From Microbispora hainanensis (lineage in GTDB: Bacteria; Actinomycetota; Actinomycetes; Streptosporangiales; Streptosporangiaceae), in assembly GCF_036186745.1 (NCBI RefSeq), contig NZ_CP108086.1, forward strand, positions 3,472,001-3,536,000: 64,000 nt of DNA, written 5' to 3'. Numbering within the stretch: the first letter of the stretch is position 1; every line of letters starts with the position of its first letter. Under the pieces are notes generated by a model. The model worked only from the letters and a program-made list of their open reading frames with translations. It made no database searches and was not told the DNA's origin. Made by a program: the position numbers and the translations under genes. This document shows, piece by piece, positions 6,710 to 16,733 of the stretch.

Positions 6710-8989
6710 GTGTCCACCCGAGCCGCCACTCATCCATTGCTCGACGGCCTCAACCCGCAGCAGCGGGACGCCGTCACCCACCAGGGCAGTCCGCTGCTGA
6801 TCGTCGCCGGGGCCGGCTCCGGAAAGACCAGGGTGCTGACGCACCGCATCGCCTATCTGCTGGCGGAGCGTGACGTCCAGCCGGGGGAGATCCTCGCGAT
6901 CACCTTCACCAACAAGGCCGCCCGCGAGATGAAGGAGCGGGTCGACAAGCTCATCGGGCCGCGGTCGAGGGCCATGTGGGTCATGACGTTCCACAGCGCC
7001 TGCGTACGGATCCTGCGGCGCGAGGCGAAGCGGCTGGGCTTCTCGTCCAGCTTCTCGATCTACGACCAGGCCGATGCGCAGCGGCTCATGGCGATGGTGT
7101 GCCGCGAGCTCGACCTCGACCCCAAGCGTTATCCGCCGCGGTCCTTCTCCGCCCAGGTCAGCAACTTCAAGAACGAGCTGATCGACTACGAGACGGCGGC
7201 CGACCGGGCATCGACCCATCTGGAGCGGACGCTCGCCGAGGCCTACCGCACCTACCAGCGGCGGCTCACCGAGGCCGGCGCGATGGACTTCGACGACCTG
7301 ATCATGCTGACGGTCACGCTGCTCCAGCTCTTCCCCGACGTGGCCGAGCACTACCGGCGGCGGTTCCGGCACGTGATGGTCGACGAGTATCAGGACACCA
7401 ACCACGCGCAATACATGCTGATCCGCGAGCTGGTCGGGCGGCCCGAGGTGCGCACCGCCGACGGCGACGTGGTGCGGGAGGGTGTCGAGCCCTCCGAGCT
7501 CGTGGTGGTCGGCGACGCCGACCAGTCGATCTACGCCTTCCGCGGCGCGACGATCCGCAACATCCTGGAGTTCGAGCGCGACTATCCGGACGCGCGGACG
7601 ATCCTGCTGGAGCAGAACTACCGCTCCACGCAGACGATCCTCAACGCCGCCAACGCGGTCATCTCCCGCAACGAGGGCCGCAAGCCGAAGAACCTGTGGT
7701 CCGACCAGGGGGCGGGCCCCAAGATCATCGGTTATGCGGCCGACAACGAGCACGACGAGGCCATGTTCGTCGCGCAGGAGGTCGACCGGCTCTGCGACGA
7801 CCACGGTGTCTCCCCCGGCGACGTGGCGATCTTCTACCGCACGAACGCCGCCTCCCGTGTGTTCGAGGAGATCTTCATCCGCACCGGCCTGCCGTACAAG
7901 GTCGTGGGCGGGGTGCGGTTCTACGAGCGCAAGGAGGTCAAGGACCTGCTCGCCTACCTGCGGGTCCTGGCCAACCCCGACGACATGGTGTCGCTGCGGC
8001 GCATCCTCAACGTGCCCAAGCGCGGCATCGGCGACCGTGCCGAGGCGATGGTCGAGGCGTTCGCCAACCGGGAGCGCATCGGCTTCTGGGAGGCGCTGCG
8101 CCGGGCCGACGAGGCGCCGGGCGTGGCCACCCGCTCGCTGAACGCGATCCGCGACTTCGTCGCGATGCTCGACGAGCTGCGCGGCAAGGAGCTTCCGCTG
8201 TCCGACCTGGCGGAGGAGGTGCTGCGCGTCACCGGCTACCGGACGGAGCTGGAGACCTCGGGCGACCCGCAGGACGAGAGCCGGCTGGAGAACCTCAACG
8301 AGCTGATCGCGGTGGCCGCCGAGTTCGAGGAGGCCAACTCGGATGGCACGCTCGTCGACTTCCTGGAGCAGGTCTCGCTGGTCGCCGACGCCGACCAGAT
8401 CCCGGGAGGGCCCGGAGGGGTCGTACCCCCGGGGGAGCGCGCCCCCGACGACCACGGCGGGGTGGTCACGCTGATGACCCTGCACACCGCGAAGGGCCTG
8501 GAGTTCCCCGTGGTGTTCCTCACCGGCATGGAAGACGGCGTCTTCCCCCACATGCGCTCGCTGAGCGACCCGAAGGAGCTGGAGGAGGAGCGCAGGCTGG
8601 CGTACGTCGGCATCACCCGGGCCAAGGAACGGCTCTACCTGTCCCGGGCGGCGGTCCGCTCGGCGTGGGGCGCGCCGTCGTTCAACCCCGCCTCGCGCTT
8701 CCTGTCCGAGGTGCCGGGCGACCTGATCGAGTGGCGCGGCGACCCGGGCAAGACCGCCTGGTCGGCCGCGACCTCGCGCCCGGCCGCCCGTACGGCTCCC
8801 GCGCCGAAGACCGGCGGCCGGCAGATCCCGAGCCTGTCGCCCGGCGACCGGGTCACCCACGACACGTTCGGGCTCGGCACCGTGGTGGCGGTGGACGGCC
8901 AGGCCGAGAAGACGAGAGTGAAGATCGACTTCGGCAGCGAGGGCGAGAAGACCCTGCTGCTCGCCTACGCCCCCATCGACAAGCTCTGA
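6710..8989 (+). CDS. pcrA: UvrD/PcrA-type ATP-dependent DNA helicase
   Basis: Superfamily 1A 3'-5' DNA helicase of 759 aa acting in repair and replication restart. Helicase motifs in order: Q motif LNPQQRDAV, Walker A GAGSGKT, AITFTNKAAREM, DEYQDTN (motif II), GDADQSIYAFRGA (III), LEQNYRST (IV), TLHTAKGLEFPVVF (V) and YVGITRAKERL (VI). The C-terminal 60 residues hold a Tudor-like segment (GDRVTHDTFGLGTVV) that in PcrA contacts RNA polymerase. Length and order fit PcrA/UvrD1. The GTG at 6710 gives the common STxAATHPLLDGLN-type N-terminus; in-frame ATGs at 6653 and 6680 have no ribosome binding site. Confidence 0.95.
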   Translation: MSTRAATHPLLDGLNPQQRDAVTHQGSPLLIVAGAGSGKTRVLTHRIAYLLAERDVQPGEILAITFTNKAAREMKERVDKLIGPRSRAMWVMTFHSACVRILRREAKRLGFSSSFSIYDQADAQRLMAMVCRELDLDPKRYPPRSFSAQVSNFKNELIDYETAADRASTHLERTLAEAYRTYQRRLTEAGAMDFDDLIMLTVTLLQLFPDVAEHYRRRFRHVMVDEYQDTNHAQYMLIRELVGRPEVRTADGDVVREGVEPSELVVVGDADQSIYAFRGATIRNILEFERDYPDARTILLEQNYRSTQTILNAANAVISRNEGRKPKNLWSDQGAGPKIIGYAADNEHDEAMFVAQEVDRLCDDHGVSPGDVAIFYRTNAASRVFEEIFIRTGLPYKVVGGVRFYERKEVKDLLAYLRVLANPDDMVSLRRILNVPKRGIGDRAEAMVEAFANRERIGFWEALRRADEAPGVATRSLNAIRDFVAMLDELRGKELPLSDLAEEVLRVTGYRTELETSGDPQDESRLENLNELIAVAAEFEEANSDGTLVDFLEQVSLVADADQIPGGPGGVVPPGERAPDDHGGVVTLMTLHTAKGLEFPVVFLTGMEDGVFPHMRSLSDPKELEEERRLAYVGITRAKERLYLSRAAVRSAWGAPSFNPASRFLSEVPGDLIEWRGDPGKTAWSAATSRPAARTAPAPKTGGRQIPSLSPGDRVTHDTFGLGTVVAVDGQAEKTRVKIDFGSEGEKTLLLAYAPIDKL

Positions 8990-9142
8990 CCTGAGCCCGG
9001 AGCCGGAGCTCGGGCCCGGGTGTGTTGTGCGGACGAGCGCGCCGAGCGCGGGTGTCGGGAGTCGGATGGTCTGCGCCGGATGTCCCGGGCGGTGGGCCAT
9101 GCGAGCCCAGCCGGAGCGGTGCGTGGCCCTCTGAGCCTTGCA

Positions 9143-9180
9143 GGTCTCCGCGCCATGTGCGGGTCTCCGCGCCATGTGCG
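9143..9180. repeat. Perfect 19-bp tandem duplication
   Basis: Two adjacent copies of GGTCTCCGCGCCATGTGCG (9143-9161 and 9162-9180). They lie in the 355-base gene-free stretch 8990-9344, which otherwise holds a hairpin at 9240-9283 and an 18-base direct repeat (TCGGCCGCGCGGTTCAGT) at about 9309 and 9331. I see no coding potential there. Confidence 0.75.
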
Positions 9181-9239
9181 GGAGGCCGGCACGAACGGAG
9201 CGGCCGGCCGGAGCGGTGCGCGCCCGGCTGGAACGAACG

Positions 9240-9283
9240 AAGCGGCCGGCCCCGGGTGACGATCACCCGGAGACCGGCCGCCT
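9240..9283. terminator. Bidirectional hairpin between helicase and LppX-like gene
   Basis: A long stem-loop: outer arms AAGCGGCCGG and CCGGCCGCCTT, inner arms CCGGGTGA and TCACCCGG around CGA. It lies between two convergent genes and can serve both, though neither side has a long T tract. Confidence 0.65.
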
Positions 9284-9344
9284 TCGTCGAGCGCCGTGCG
9301 GGGGGGCTCGGCCGCGCGGTTCAGTGCCTGATCGGCCGCGCGGT

Positions 9345-10238
9345 TCAGTCGGGCAGGATTACGGTGCCAGACGTCTCCGGCACGTCACCGTCGAGGTCGG
9401 ACAGCTTGGCGACCTTGCTCTTCGGCGGCGCCTTGACCGTGACCTTCCTGCCCCAGCCGGCGTACGTGCTGTCGGTGGACAGGTTGAAGGTGAAGGTCTC
9501 GCCCTCGGACTTCATCTTCAGGTCGACGCTGGCCGAGGCGCGGCGGACGAGCTGGTCGGGGCCGATCCACAGCTTCCAGGACACCACGTTCTTGGCGGGG
9601 TTGGACCCAATGGCGGCGAGGCTGTTCTTGACATCCGGGTTGGCCTTCATGAGCTGGCCCAGCGTGATGGTGCCGCGATAGAGCGTGGTCTTCGCGCCGT
9701 TGACCCTGCCGCCGGGACCCTTGGCCTTGGTGGTCGCGAGGACCGCCTTGAGGTTGTGCCAGTCGAGGGGGTTCAGCGGGCTCGCCGAGGCGTTCGGCCG
9801 CACCCCGGGGAGCCGCAGCCAGGTCTTGCCCTCGGGGAGCAGGCTCGTGTAGACCCCGCCGGAGAAGTAGGCGGTCGAGCCGATGACGATCATGCGGAGA
9901 GGCTTCTCCGCGTCCTTCAGGTCCTCATCCTCGTCCTTCAGCAGCTCGCTGTATTTGGACTTCTGCGTGCTGTCCGAGGCGACGACGCCGGACCGGCCGA
10001 AAGCGTAGCCGCCGTTCGAGGTGTATTTGATGGCCGTGACGCCTGCGAGGCTCAGCTTGCCCGTGGAGACGAAGCGTACGCCGTGGCCGGAGACGAACTG
10101 CTTGCGCAGCGCCGACACCGGGTCGGCGGCGGGCGCCTGCGCCTGAGTCGAGGTGTGAGCCTGCGCGGGGGCGGCGACGGCGGGCGCCACGAGCGCGGCC
10201 GTCGCGGCGCACGCCAGCGCCATGAATGCTCGCTTCAA
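9345..10238 (-). CDS. Secreted LppX/LprG-like protein (LolA-like fold)
   Basis: Exported protein of 297 aa. The first 27 residues form a Sec signal peptide ([18 protein letters not shown], then AxA sites around APAQA). No lipobox Cys is present. The body has alternating strand patterns ([51 protein letters not shown]) typical of LolA/LppX/LprG-type lipid-binding proteins in actinomycetes; this family call is by pattern only. The TTG at 10238 is chosen because GGGAGG lies 7 bases upstream and it starts right at the signal peptide; an in-frame ATG at 10307 lacks a site. Confidence 0.7.
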   Translation of the reverse strand: MKRAFMALACAATAALVAPAVAAPAQAHTSTQAQAPAADPVSALRKQFVSGHGVRFVSTGKLSLAGVTAIKYTSNGGYAFGRSGVVASDSTQKSKYSELLKDEDEDLKDAEKPLRMIVIGSTAYFSGGVYTSLLPEGKTWLRLPGVRPNASASPLNPLDWHNLKAVLATTKAKGPGGRVNGAKTTLYRGTITLGQLMKANPDVKNSLAAIGSNPAKNVVSWKLWIGPDQLVRRASASVDLKMKSEGETFTFNLSTDSTYAGWGRKVTVKAPPKSKVAKLSDLDGDVPETSGTVILPD

Positions 10239-10526
10239 AGTGATTCCTCCCGTAGGTGCCCTCAAGATCAGGAGGGCAGCTGGGAAATCATTGCGGCTCA
10301 TGATCACGAGAGCGTCACGAAAATCAGCATTTCCTGTGAGTTTTCAATTTGTGATCCGAATTCGGAAGGTTGCATTCCACTGCGAAAAGGCCGGGCGCGT
10401 TGCCGCCGAGCGGGCGGACGGATCACCCCATGGAGAGGGAACGGCCGACCTGCGGGGGCGTTCCGGGGCCATGCCTCGGGCGGCGGTTACGCTTCGGGCA
10501 GCGAGCACCATCTGCGGGAGGTCTTC
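10239..10526. other. Divergent intergenic region, no gene seen
   Basis: 288 bases between the LppX-like gene and the B12-binding gene. About 10310-10385 is unusually A/T-rich for this window (TTTTCAATTTGTGATC and neighbours) and probably holds the promoters. No RNA motif, including a cobalamin riboswitch, was recognisable. Confidence 0.4.
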
Positions 10527-10928
10527 ATGGCAGGCAGGATTCGGGTCGTCATCGCGAAGCCGGGGCTCGACGGGCACGATCGCGGCGTCAAAGTGGTGGC
10601 GCGGGCGCTGCGCGACGCGGGCATGGAAGTCATCTACACAGGGCTGCACCAGACGCCGGAGCAGATCGTCCGTACGGCGATCCAGGAGGACGCGGCGGCG
10701 ATCGGGCTGTCGATCCTGTCCGGTGCCCACATGACGCTGTTCGCCCGGCTCTTCGAGGTCCTGCGGGAGGAGGGCGCCGAGGACATCGTGGTGTTCGGCG
10801 GCGGCATCATCCCCGAAGCGGACATCCCCGAACTCACGAAGATGGGAGTCGCCCGGATTTTCACGCCCGGCTCCACGACCCAGGAGATCGTGGAATGGGT
10901 CCGTTCGGCGGTTCCAGCCACCGTTTAG
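10527..10928 (+). CDS. Stand-alone cobalamin (B12)-binding domain protein
   Basis: 133-aa protein equal to the C-terminal B12-binding domain of methylmalonyl-CoA mutase. It shows the DxHxxG base-off cobalamin signature as GLDGHDRG at residues 13-20, the SILSG strand near 72 and GGGIIP at about 95. Small separate subunits of this kind partner with acyl-CoA mutase large chains (for example isobutyryl-CoA or methylmalonyl-CoA mutase); no large chain is in the window, so it must work in trans. ATG at 10527 preceded by GGGAGG with 5-base spacing. Confidence 0.92.
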   Translation: MAGRIRVVIAKPGLDGHDRGVKVVARALRDAGMEVIYTGLHQTPEQIVRTAIQEDAAAIGLSILSGAHMTLFARLFEVLREEGAEDIVVFGGGIIPEADIPELTKMGVARIFTPGSTTQEIVEWVRSAVPATV

Positions 10929-10941
10929 GCATTTTGCCCAA

Positions 10942-10971
10942 CCTTGCCGTACTCCAGGGTTGTTGGCAAGG
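10942..10971 (+). terminator. Hairpin after B12-binding gene
   Basis: Arms CCTTGCC (10942-10948) and GGCAAGG (10965-10971) around a 16-base loop, 14 bases after the stop. No T tract follows, so termination may be weak. Confidence 0.5.
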
Positions 10972-11085
10972 CTCCGGCGGGACCCGACGACGCGGCCACG
11001 CTCGTACGGGGACTAGGCTTCATGCGCGGAAACGCCGGGCGGGACGACGGCGCCCGGCCTCGGACATCAAAAGGGACGGACCCTC

Positions 11086-12267
11086 GTGGACCTGTTCGAA
11101 CATCAGGCGAAGGAGCTCTTCGCGGAGTACGGCATCCCGGTGCCGCGCGGAATCGTCGCGCACACGCCGGAGGAGGCGCGGGCGGCTGCAGAGCAGCTCA
11201 CCGGACGCGTTGTCGTCAAGGCCCAGGTCAAGACCGGCGGGCGCGGCAAGGCCGGCGGCGTGAAGGTGGCCGACGACGCCGCCGACGCCCACGCGAAGGC
11301 GACGCAGATCCTCGGCATGGACATCAAGGGCCACACGGTCCACAAGGTCCTGATCGAGGAGGCCAGCCAGATCGCGGAGGAGTACTACTTCTCCTTCCTG
11401 CTCGACCGCGCCAACCGCACCTTCCTCGCCATCTGCTCCGCCTCGGGCGGCATGGACATCGAGGAGGTCGCGCACACCGCGCCGGAGAAGGTGGCGAAGG
11501 TGCCGGTCAGCCCGCTGACGGGCGTCGACCGCGCCAAGGCCCGCGAGATCGCGGTGGCGGGCGGCCTGCCGCAGCAGGCGCTGGACGGCGCCGCCGAGCT
11601 GATCGAGAAGCTCTGGGCGGTCTTCGTCGACGAGGACGCCACGCTCGTCGAGGTCAACCCGATGATCCTGTCGGCCGACGGCCAGGTGAAGGCCCTCGAC
11701 GGCAAGGTCACCCTCGACGACAACGCGAACTTCCGCCAGCCGGAGCACGCGGCGTACGTCGACAAGGCCGCGGAGGACCCGCTGGAGGCCCGGGCCAAGG
11801 AGAAGCACCTCAACTACGTCAAGCTCGACGGCAACGTCGGCATCATCGGCAACGGCGCGGGCCTGGTCATGTCCACGCTCGACGTCGTGGCGTACGCGGG
11901 TGAGGAGCTCCCCGGCCAGCCCAAGCCGGCCAACTTCCTCGACATCGGCGGCGGCGCCTCGGCCGAGGTCATGGCGAACGGCCTGGAGATCATCCTGTCC
12001 GACCCGTCGGTGAAGTCGGTCTTCGTGAACGTCTTCGGCGGCATCACCGCCTGCGACGCCGTCGCCAACGGCATCGTCTCGGCCTTCCAGCTCCTGCGGA
12101 GCCGGGGCGAGGAAGTGACCCACCCGCTGGTCGTCCGCCTGGACGGCAACAACGCCGCCCTGGGGCGGCAGATCCTGGCCGACGCCGCGCTTCCGCGCGT
12201 CGAGCTGGTCGACACGATGGACGAAGCGGCCAAGCGCGCCGCCGAGCTCGCCGCGGTAGGTGCGTAA
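11086..12267 (+). CDS. sucC: Succinyl-CoA ligase (ADP/GDP-forming) beta subunit
   Basis: Converts succinyl-CoA to succinate with nucleotide triphosphate formation in the TCA cycle, as a complex with SucD. 393 aa, the normal length. ATP-grasp domain first ([20 protein letters not shown] is the standard start; [19 protein letters not shown] is the nucleotide-binding strand), then the ligase domain with [12 protein letters not shown] and the [12 protein letters not shown] phosphate loop. GTG start at 11086. Its TAA stop shares one base with the sucD ATG. Confidence 0.97.
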   Translation: MDLFEHQAKELFAEYGIPVPRGIVAHTPEEARAAAEQLTGRVVVKAQVKTGGRGKAGGVKVADDAADAHAKATQILGMDIKGHTVHKVLIEEASQIAEEYYFSFLLDRANRTFLAICSASGGMDIEEVAHTAPEKVAKVPVSPLTGVDRAKAREIAVAGGLPQQALDGAAELIEKLWAVFVDEDATLVEVNPMILSADGQVKALDGKVTLDDNANFRQPEHAAYVDKAAEDPLEARAKEKHLNYVKLDGNVGIIGNGAGLVMSTLDVVAYAGEELPGQPKPANFLDIGGGASAEVMANGLEIILSDPSVKSVFVNVFGGITACDAVANGIVSAFQLLRSRGEEVTHPLVVRLDGNNAALGRQILADAALPRVELVDTMDEAAKRAAELAAVGA

Positions 12268-13142
12268 TGGCTATCTGGCTCACCGAGAACAGCAAGATCA
12301 TCGTTCAGGGCATGACCGGTGGTGAGGGCACCAAGCACACCCGCCGCATGCTCGCCGCCGGCGTCAAGGTCGTGGGCGGCGTGAACGCCCGCAAGGCCGG
12401 CGTCACGCACGAGGGCCTGCCGGTCTTCGGCACGGTCAAGGAGGCCATGGAGCAGACGGGCGCCGACGTGTCGGTCGTCTTTGTGCCCCCGGCCCACACC
12501 AAGGCCGCCGTCCGCGAGGCCATCGACGCCGAGATCCCGCTGTGCGTGGTCATCACCGAGGGCGTGCCGGTCCACGACACCACCGAGTTCTGGGCGTACG
12601 CCGTCTCCAAGGGCAACAAGACCCGCATCATCGGCCCGAACTGCCCCGGCATCGCCTCGCCCGGCGCGTCGAACGCCGGCATCATCCCGGCCGACATCAC
12701 CACCAAGGGCCGCGTCGGCCTGGTGTCGAAGTCCGGCACGCTGACCTACCAGCTCATGTACGAGCTGCGTGACATCGGCTTCTCCACCTGCGTCGGCATC
12801 GGCGGCGACCCGGTCATCGGCACGACGCACATCGACGCCCTCCAGGCGTTCCAGGACGACCCGGAGACCGACGCGATCGTGATGATCGGCGAGATCGGCG
12901 GCGACGCCGAGGAGCGCGCGGCTGCCTACATCAACGAGCACGTGACCAAGCCGGTCGTCGCCTACGTCGCCGGGTTCACCGCGCCCGAGGGCAAGACCAT
13001 GGGCCACGCGGGCGCGATCGTGTCCGGCTCCGCCGGCACCGCCCAGGCCAAGAAGGAGGCCCTGGAGAAGGTCGGCGTCCGCGTCGGCCGTACGCCCAGC
13101 GAGACCGCCCGCCTGATGCGCGAGATCATGTCCAGCCGCTGA
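12267..13142 (+). CDS. sucD: Succinyl-CoA ligase alpha subunit
   Basis: CoA-binding and phosphohistidine-bearing subunit, 291 aa. [19 protein letters not shown] is the CoA-binding Rossmann start, [13 protein letters not shown] the central motif, and [17 protein letters not shown] holds the active His (about residue 248) phosphorylated during catalysis. One-base overlap with sucC makes coupled translation certain. A good terminator follows 22 bases after the stop. Confidence 0.97.
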   Translation: MAIWLTENSKIIVQGMTGGEGTKHTRRMLAAGVKVVGGVNARKAGVTHEGLPVFGTVKEAMEQTGADVSVVFVPPAHTKAAVREAIDAEIPLCVVITEGVPVHDTTEFWAYAVSKGNKTRIIGPNCPGIASPGASNAGIIPADITTKGRVGLVSKSGTLTYQLMYELRDIGFSTCVGIGGDPVIGTTHIDALQAFQDDPETDAIVMIGEIGGDAEERAAAYINEHVTKPVVAYVAGFTAPEGKTMGHAGAIVSGSAGTAQAKKEALEKVGVRVGRTPSETARLMREIMSSR

Positions 13143-13163
13143 TCTCATACATCCGGCTGTCGT

Positions 13164-13213
13164 CCGCGACCTTGTGCTCCCACCGCCGTGGTGGTGTGAG
13201 CGCAAGGTCGCGG
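13164..13213 (+). terminator. Terminator of sucCD
   Basis: Stem with arms CCGCGACCTTGTGCTC and GAGCGCAAGGTCGCGG (one G-T wobble), then TCGTTTCC. Well placed 22 bases after sucD. Confidence 0.8.
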
Positions 13214-13317
13214 TCGTTTCCGGGGCCCGGCCGGTGCGCGTGCCGATGCGTCCGGATTGCGTACTCCCCGGCGTGGCGACGTGGAGCAACGCCGCCGGGC
13301 TGGGATGATGCGGTAAC

Positions 13318-14979
13318 GTGACGGGCCTTCTCGACCAGTTCAGGACCGCTCCCCGCGCCGTGCTCGGCCGCATGGGAGCCGGGGACGACGAGGAGACCCG
13401 CCGGCCGCTCCCCGTCTCGGGCATGCTGGCCGCGGTCGGGACGCTCGGCGTCGGCCTGGCCGTGCTCACCACGCTCACCCTCATCGGCTGGATGGCCGCG
13501 CCCCGCGGGCCGTTCGGCGAGGGCCTGCCCGGCGTCTTCCGTACGGCCTGCCAGCTCTGGCTCGCCGCCCACCACGCCGGTTTCGCGATCCCCGGCGGCC
13601 GGGTGGGCCTGCTGCCCATCGGCCTGATGATCCTGCCGGGGGTGCTGCTCTATCGGGCGGGCCTGTGGATGGCGCGCGACGCCGACCTGCGGGTGCGGAT
13701 GCCCGCCCGGCTGCCCAAGGGCACGCCGCGCGACGTCGAGAACGCCCGGCGCCGCGCTCAGCTCGCCCTCATCGCCCAGGCCGGCATCTCGCTGGCCGCG
13801 CCGTACGCGCTGCTCGCCGGGGTGATCGCCCTCGTCTCCGGCAACGAGATCATGGAGCCGTTCCTCGGAGAGGCGCTGGTCAGCCACCTGCTGCTGGCGT
13901 TCGTCACCGGATCGGTGGCCACCGCCCGCACGATCGGGCCGTGGCGCTCGATGCTGCGCCTGCTGCCCGAGCGGCCGCGCTCGCTCGTGGCGGGCACGGC
14001 CGTCGCGACCGCGCTGATGCTCGTGGCCGGGGCCGTGCTGGTCCTCGCGGCCGTGGTGGTCAACTTCGCCCGGATCCAGCAGATGTCGGAGGTGCTCAGC
14101 CCCGGAGTGGTCGGCGGCCTGCTGCTCCTGCTCCTGGAGGTCCTCTACTTCTTCAACGCCGTCATCTGGGGCATGGCCTACATCTCCGGGCCGGGGTTCG
14201 CGGTGGGCGCCGGGACGCTGGTCGCGCCCACCGGGGTCAAGCTGAGCGCGGTGCCCATGCTGCCGCTGCTGGGCGCCCTGCCGTCGTCCGGAGCCGCGCC
14301 CCCGTGGGTCATGAGTGTGATCGCGGTGCCGTTCGCGGCCGGTGCGGTCGCCGGCGTGGTGACGGCCCGCGTCGCGCCGACCCCTTCGATCGAGGCCGCG
14401 CCGCTGTGGGGGTTCGTCTGCGGGATCACCTCCGGGCTCGTCGCGGGAACGCTCGCCGCGCTGTCGGGCGGCCCGCTCGGCGGGGCGGGCCTGGCCGCCG
14501 TGGGGCCGTCCCCCTGGGAGGTGGCGCTGTCGGTCACACTGGAGGTCGGCGTGGCCGCCGGGATCTCGGCCGGCATCGCCAACTGGTGGCTGATCTCCCG
14601 GCGTCCTGCCACCCCGCCCGAGCCGGTGCGGAAGGCCGGAGCCGTGATCGCCAAGGCGGCCGGGCGGGTGCGGCCCACACGCGGCGCCCACCTGCCGGGC
14701 CACTGGCTGGACGCCACCGAGGCCGACACCCAGCCGATCCCGGTCATCAGGGACGACTGGACCGACGAGCACGCCGCGGCGGCGGCGGAGACCTTCGACG
14801 CCATGGACGCACGGCGGGCCGGGTCCGCATCCCAGACCCCCGGGAAGCCGCGCAAACCGGCGCCGAAGCGCCGTGACCCGAGCCCCCCGCCGGCGCCGCG
14901 CAAGGACATCGTGGACGAGACCGACGACCGTGGGGGTCACGTCATCTACGTCGATCCCTACGCCTGGGACCGCGACTGA
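13318..14979 (+). CDS. DUF6350 family integral membrane protein
   Basis: 553-aa protein with roughly ten hydrophobic segments between residues 30 and 430, then a hydrophilic Pro/Lys/Asp-rich cytoplasmic tail. Proteins of this family (DUF6350, earlier called a PerM-like cell division protein) sit between sucCD and purN-purH in many actinomycetes, matching the order here. Its function is not known. GTG start at 13318 has no Shine-Dalgarno site; GATGAT at 13304-13309 ends 8 bases before it, fitting a leaderless mRNA. The last 22 bases overlap the convergent MerR gene. Confidence 0.85.
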   Translation: MTGLLDQFRTAPRAVLGRMGAGDDEETRRPLPVSGMLAAVGTLGVGLAVLTTLTLIGWMAAPRGPFGEGLPGVFRTACQLWLAAHHAGFAIPGGRVGLLPIGLMILPGVLLYRAGLWMARDADLRVRMPARLPKGTPRDVENARRRAQLALIAQAGISLAAPYALLAGVIALVSGNEIMEPFLGEALVSHLLLAFVTGSVATARTIGPWRSMLRLLPERPRSLVAGTAVATALMLVAGAVLVLAAVVVNFARIQQMSEVLSPGVVGGLLLLLLEVLYFFNAVIWGMAYISGPGFAVGAGTLVAPTGVKLSAVPMLPLLGALPSSGAAPPWVMSVIAVPFAAGAVAGVVTARVAPTPSIEAAPLWGFVCGITSGLVAGTLAALSGGPLGGAGLAAVGPSPWEVALSVTLEVGVAAGISAGIANWWLISRRPATPPEPVRKAGAVIAKAAGRVRPTRGAHLPGHWLDATEADTQPIPVIRDDWTDEHAAAAAETFDAMDARRAGSASQTPGKPRKPAPKRRDPSPPPAPRKDIVDETDDRGGHVIYVDPYAWDRD

Positions 14980-15413
14980 TCCGCCCGTTCCGTACGGTCT
15001 GTGTGGTCTGTGCGCTCCGGCCCGGCGATGGCCGAGGCGAGCCGGTTCCGCAGGTCCGTCAGGCGGGCGATCTCGGCGTCCAGGGCGGCGATCCGGCGCT
15101 GCACGACCCTCCTGCCGCCGCCACTCCCGTCGCCGTTGCCGTCGCCGTTGCCGGAGCAGCCGGGGCTGCCGTACGGCGGAAGCGTGTCGCCCTCCAGCAG
15201 GTGCAGGCGGTCGGCGCAGCGGGCGACGTCCTCGATGGTCAGGCCGAGGGCGAGCAACTGCCGCACCAGGCGGATGCGGGCGATGTCCCTCGGGCCGTAC
15301 TCCCGCTGGCCGGACGAGGTCCGCGCGGGCGGCGGGAGCAACCCGCGCTGCTCGTACAGGCGTAGGGCGCGTGGCGTGGTCCCGGCCGCCGCCGCGGCGT
15401 CGCCGATCCGCAT
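14958..15413 (-). CDS. MerR family transcriptional regulator
   Basis: 151-aa regulator. Residues 1-70 are the MerR winged helix (MRIGDAAAAAGTTPRALRLY start, EQRGLLPP wing), followed by a dimerisation helix near 105-125. Between them is a Gly/Asp/Asn run (CSGNGDGNGDGSGGG) encoded by a short tandem repeat, and the effector-binding region is absent or minimal. The stop lies inside the end of the DUF6350 gene. The gene for the MDR reductase begins its 3' end 18 bases upstream on the same strand, so they may be co-transcribed and functionally linked. Confidence 0.9.
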   Translation of the reverse strand: MRIGDAAAAAGTTPRALRLYEQRGLLPPPARTSSGQREYGPRDIARIRLVRQLLALGLTIEDVARCADRLHLLEGDTLPPYGSPGCSGNGDGNGDGSGGGRRVVQRRIAALDAEIARLTDLRNRLASAIAGPERTDHTDRTERADQSRSQA

Positions 15414-15431
15414 GAGACCTCCCGGCTGTGG

Positions 15432-16490
15432 TCACATCTCGATGACGACCGTCCCCACGTGTCGTCCTTCGAACAACTCACGCAACGCCAGCGGCGCGCG
15501 TTCGATGCCCGCGATCCGCGTGTGCGGGAAGGTGACGGCGCCCGATCGCAGCCAGGCGCCGAAGCGCTCCGTCCACTCCGCGTGGACCTCGCCGTCGACG
15601 CCGACGAGGCCGCGGATGGTGATGTTCCTGGCGATGAGCTGGAAGGCGTCCAGCTCCACCGGGGCCGTCGTGCCGCCGGACGCGGGCGAGAGCTGGGTGG
15701 CCAGGGTGCCGACCACGACGAGGCGGGCGCCGGGCCGCGCCGCGGCCACCGCGGCCTGAAGCTGTTCGCCGCCCACGGTGTCGACGACCACGTCGACCCC
15801 GTCGGGCGCGGCCTCGGCCAGCCGTCCGCCGATCGGGCCGCCGTCGCGGAGCACCACCGCGTCGTAGCCGAGCTCGGCGGTCATGCGCCCGGCCTTGGCC
15901 GGGGAGCCGGTGGTGCCGATCACGTGCCCTGCGCCCAGTTGCCGGGCGATCTGCCCGGCGAGCGACCCGACGCCTCCGGCGCCCCCGGTGACGAGCACCG
16001 TCTCGCCCGCGCGCAGCCGGGCGATCCGGGCCAGGGCCGCGTACGCGGTCGCGCCGCCGGACGCGAGATGCGCGGCGGGGTCGGGCAGGGAGTCGCCCAG
16101 CGGCGCGGTGGCGGGCACCGCGGCGAACTCACGCCAGCCCTGGAAATGCGCGATCAGGTCGCCCGGCCGCAGGTCGCCGTCCGCCGGGGCCGCGACGACC
16201 TCGCCGACGGCCGGGCCGAACAGCGTGTCTCCGGGGTGGAGCGCGGGGAAGGGCGTGCCGGGCACCCCTCCGGCGATCAGCGTGCGCAGCGAGGGGAAGA
16301 CCTGGAACCAGCGGTTGCGCACCAGCACCTCACCGTGCCCCGGCACGGGCAGCGGGACCTCGGCGATGGTCAGATGCTCGGGGCCGGGAAGACCACCGGA
16401 CGGAACCTCGGCGAGGCGGATCTCCCGCGCGGTGCGGGGCAGGCTCGCGGTGGTGGCCAAAGTCGTGGCGCGGGGCAGGGTCGGGGGCAT
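15432..16490 (-). CDS. MDR-superfamily NADPH-dependent oxidoreductase
   Basis: 352-aa medium-chain dehydrogenase/reductase without the structural-zinc cysteines, nearest to the PTGR/curcumin-reductase-like NADP-dependent branch. GETVLVTGGAGGVGSLAGQIARQLGA is reduced here to the key core TGGAGGVGS (about residue 163), the cofactor Rossmann loop. C-terminal IARNITIRGLVG and a final HVGTVVIEM are family hallmarks. ATG at 16490 follows GGGAG; the longer in-frame start at 16544 gives an unstructured leader. Likely same operon as the MerR gene downstream, which may respond to its substrate (inference). Confidence 0.88.
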   Translation of the reverse strand: MPPTLPRATTLATTASLPRTAREIRLAEVPSGGLPGPEHLTIAEVPLPVPGHGEVLVRNRWFQVFPSLRTLIAGGVPGTPFPALHPGDTLFGPAVGEVVAAPADGDLRPGDLIAHFQGWREFAAVPATAPLGDSLPDPAAHLASGGATAYAALARIARLRAGETVLVTGGAGGVGSLAGQIARQLGAGHVIGTTGSPAKAGRMTAELGYDAVVLRDGGPIGGRLAEAAPDGVDVVVDTVGGEQLQAAVAAARPGARLVVVGTLATQLSPASGGTTAPVELDAFQLIARNITIRGLVGVDGEVHAEWTERFGAWLRSGAVTFPHTRIAGIERAPLALRELFEGRHVGTVVIEM

Positions 16491-16651
16491 GGCGACTCCC
16501 ACGGTGTCGGGAAAGGGACCGCTCGTACGGCCACGGCCGCACAAGCCCCGCGACGCTAACCCCTGACCCGCGCGTCAAGGGCAAGCCCGGCGAGCCGTAC
16601 GCGACGCCGCGCGGCTCACCCGCCGTCGTGTCGTCAGGCGGGGGGAGGGGA

Positions 16652-16733
16652 CTACGGCGTGTACGGCTTGCCCGTGGCCGTCAGGCGAGGGCCGGGGCTA
16701 CGGCGTGTACGGCTTGCCCGTGGCCGTCAGGCG
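16652..16733. repeat. 36-bp direct repeat, period 46
   Basis: Two identical 36-base copies, starting CTACGGCGTGTACGGC and ending GTGGCCGTCAGGCG, at 16652-16687 and 16698-16733. The right copy includes the stop codon of the small membrane protein gene, so gene-end sequence was duplicated outward. A fragment of a third copy (GTCAGGCGGGG) lies near 16633. Confidence 0.85.

Noticed and set aside
10239-10526. Cobalamin riboswitch before the B12-binding protein
   Set aside because: No B12-box-like conserved sequence could be found, and the gene is a B12-using, not B12-supply, gene.
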